From contig NZ_JABVXC010000001.1 in the NCBI RefSeq assembly GCF_013349955.1, positions 434,001 through 498,000 on the forward strand: a stretch of 64,000 bases of DNA, in the 5' to 3' direction. The stretch's first letter is position 1; every line of letters begins with the position of its first letter. The notes beneath the pieces were generated by a model that did no database searches, had not been told where the DNA came from, and saw only the letters and a program-made list of their open reading frames with translations. The translations under genes were made by a program, and so were the position numbers. Origin of the DNA: Onishia taeanensis. Its GTDB lineage: Bacteria; Pseudomonadota; Gammaproteobacteria; Pseudomonadales; Halomonadaceae. Positions 63,008 through 64,000 of this stretch are shown here, in pieces.

Positions 63008-63721
63008 CTAGCGCAGGTGCCGCCCGCCATCGACCGGCAGTGTCACGCCGGTGACGAAGCGGTTATCGAGCAGGTAGCGCAGGCTCTCATAGATCACCCC
63101 CGGCCCTGGGATCATCTGCATTGCCGACTTGGCGCGAGCCTTCTCGGCATAGGCCTCATCGTCGCCCTCATTGAGCATGATCATCGCCGGCGCGATCGCA
63201 TTGACCTGGATGCGCGGCGCGTACATGGCGGCGAATGACAGCGTCAGGTTATCGAGCCCGGCCTTGGTCGCCGCATAGGCAGCGTGCTTCTTCGAGCCCT
63301 TGGCCGCCACATAGTCGGTCATGTGCACGATGTCGGCGAGCGGCTCGTCGCCAGCCTCGAGCAGCGCCTGAGCCTGCAGGTTGATCAGATAAGGCGCCTG
63401 CATGTGTACCCGGAACAGACGCTCGAAGTTGGCACCGGCATCATCGCCGCGGCTGTCCGGGGCCCAGTCGCTGGCGTTGTGAACGATCGCCCGCAGCGCA
63501 GGCGTCGTCGCCTTGAGCCTTGCGATGAAATCGAGGATACCGGCTTCGCTCGAGAAATCCGCCGCCAGAGTGACGATGCCCTTCTCGCGCAGGGCCTCGA
63601 GTTCAGGGCGCTCGCGACGATAGCTGATAATCACCGGGTGTCCGTCATCGATCAGTCGCTCGGCACAGTGGCGTCCCAGCCGCTGGGCGCCACCGGTGAT
63701 CAGGATCGGGGCTGCACTCAT
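63008..63721 (-). CDS. folM: Dihydromonapterin/dihydrofolate reductase FolM (short-chain dehydrogenase)
   Basis: NADPH-dependent short-chain dehydrogenase that reduces dihydromonapterin and, weakly, dihydrofolate. The 237 residues have the cofactor motif ILITGGAQRLGRH (6-18), a NASDW stretch near residue 82 corresponding to the NNAG motif, the catalytic YAATKAG (Tyr and Lys) and the FolM-typical HMTDYVAAKGSKKHAAY and C-terminal VTLPVDGGRHLR. The start overlaps the stop of the upstream reductase gene by 4 nt (ATGA). Confidence 0.9.
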   Translation of the reverse strand: MSAAPILITGGAQRLGRHCAERLIDDGHPVIISYRRERPELEALREKGIVTLAADFSSEAGILDFIARLKATTPALRAIVHNASDWAPDSRGDDAGANFERLFRVHMQAPYLINLQAQALLEAGDEPLADIVHMTDYVAAKGSKKHAAYAATKAGLDNLTLSFAAMYAPRIQVNAIAPAMIMLNEGDDEAYAEKARAKSAMQMIPGPGVIYESLRYLLDNRFVTGVTLPVDGGRHLR

Positions 63722-64000
63722 GTCTCGCCCGCCTTCACCAGGCTGCCAACAGTGGGCACCAGAGGATCACGCGGTGCATAGGCGAAGACATCTGAGAACA
63801 CCCGCGAGGGCTCGAGCCCCAGCGAGGCCAGCACATCGACGCAGGCGTAAACCATGCCAGGCGACCCCGACAGGTAAACGTCGTGGCCTGAGACATCGAC
63901 ATCGTCCAGCGCCTCGCCCAGCGCGGCGTCGATACGGCCGACATGTCCATGGATACGCGGGGCCGCGAAGTCGTCGCTCATCCCCTGCTCGCTGACCGCG
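63718..64000 (-). CDS. NAD(P)H-flavin/ferredoxin-type reductase, C-terminal part (runs off the window)
   Basis: About 93 C-terminal residues of an FAD/NAD-binding oxidoreductase of the ferredoxin-NADP reductase superfamily. The visible piece holds the NAD-domain end DVYLSGSPGMVYACVDVL and the terminal SRVFSDVFAYAPRD, typical of the Fre/AscD-like group. The N-terminal FAD domain lies beyond base 64000; the ATG at 63981 is internal. It is coupled to folM by a 4-nt overlap. Confidence 0.82.
   Translation of the reverse strand, partial: AVSEQGMSDDFAAPRIHGHVGRIDAALGEALDDVDVSGHDVYLSGSPGMVYACVDVLASLGLEPSRVFSDVFAYAPRDPLVPTVGSLVKAGET

Overview
The window is about 64 kb of chromosomal DNA from a GC-rich gammaproteobacterium, most likely Halomonas or a close relative (Halomonadaceae). 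The evidence is the GC content, a sodium-pumping oxaloacetate decarboxylase, and many Pseudomonas-like gene blocks: recX-recA-cinA-mutS-fdxA with an adjacent Rsm-type RNA, pilMNOPQ-aroK-aroB-gltB-gltD, argS-SPOR-hslVU, ubiE-ubiJ-ubiB-hisE-tatABC and hemB-ppk. The assignment rests on gene content and order only; no database comparison was possible. No insertion sequence, prophage, CRISPR array or plasmid gene was seen. Almost all coding sequence is core metabolism or housekeeping.

Layout. 1-5.4 kb: the 5' part of ccmA (minus); an SOS-controlled LexA-like peptidase lacking a DNA-binding domain, overlapping yigZ (plus); then the minus-strand oadGAB operon. 5.5-9.0 kb: dusC (plus) and the pxpABC 5-oxoprolinase operon (minus). 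9.5-10 kb: two identical tRNA-Arg(ACG) genes and a tRNA-Ser(GCT). 10.2-16.4 kb (minus): csrA, lysC, alaS, recX and recA with its LexA box, then cinA. 17.1-20.4 kb (plus): mutS and fdxA. 20.6-21.0 kb (minus): an unannotated CsrB/RsmZ-like sponge RNA with an upstream GacA/UvrY-type site. 21-31.5 kb (minus): pyrG-kdsA-eno and gltB-gltD. 32-38.8 kb (minus): pilMNOPQ, aroK and aroB. 39-42.4 kb (plus): PBP1A and a DUF481 outer-membrane protein. 42.5-44.3 kb (minus): malic enzyme and rpmE. 44.5-60.7 kb (plus): priA, argS, an FtsN-like SPOR protein, hslVU, a DUF971 protein, ubiE-ubiJ-ubiB, hisE, tatABC, hemB and ppk. 60.9-64 kb (minus): a DAHP synthase with a complex leader, a 41-residue membrane protein, folM and the end of a flavin reductase.

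Regulation is the most interesting layer. (1) CsrA is encoded about 10 kb from a strong candidate for its antagonist RNA, and the csrA leader itself carries a GGA-loop hairpin, so both sides of a Csr/Rsm circuit sit in this window. (2) The DAHP synthase gene is preceded by a Trp/Phe/Tyr-rich leader peptide, mutually exclusive antiterminator and terminator helices, and then a second aromatic-rich small ORF with a strong Shine-Dalgarno whose stop overlaps the aroG start. (3) Consensus LexA boxes lie upstream of recA and of the headless LexA-like gene. Short tandem repeats (13, 14 and 15 bp units) occur in three intergenic places, and a 140-bp palindromic element lies downstream of hslU.
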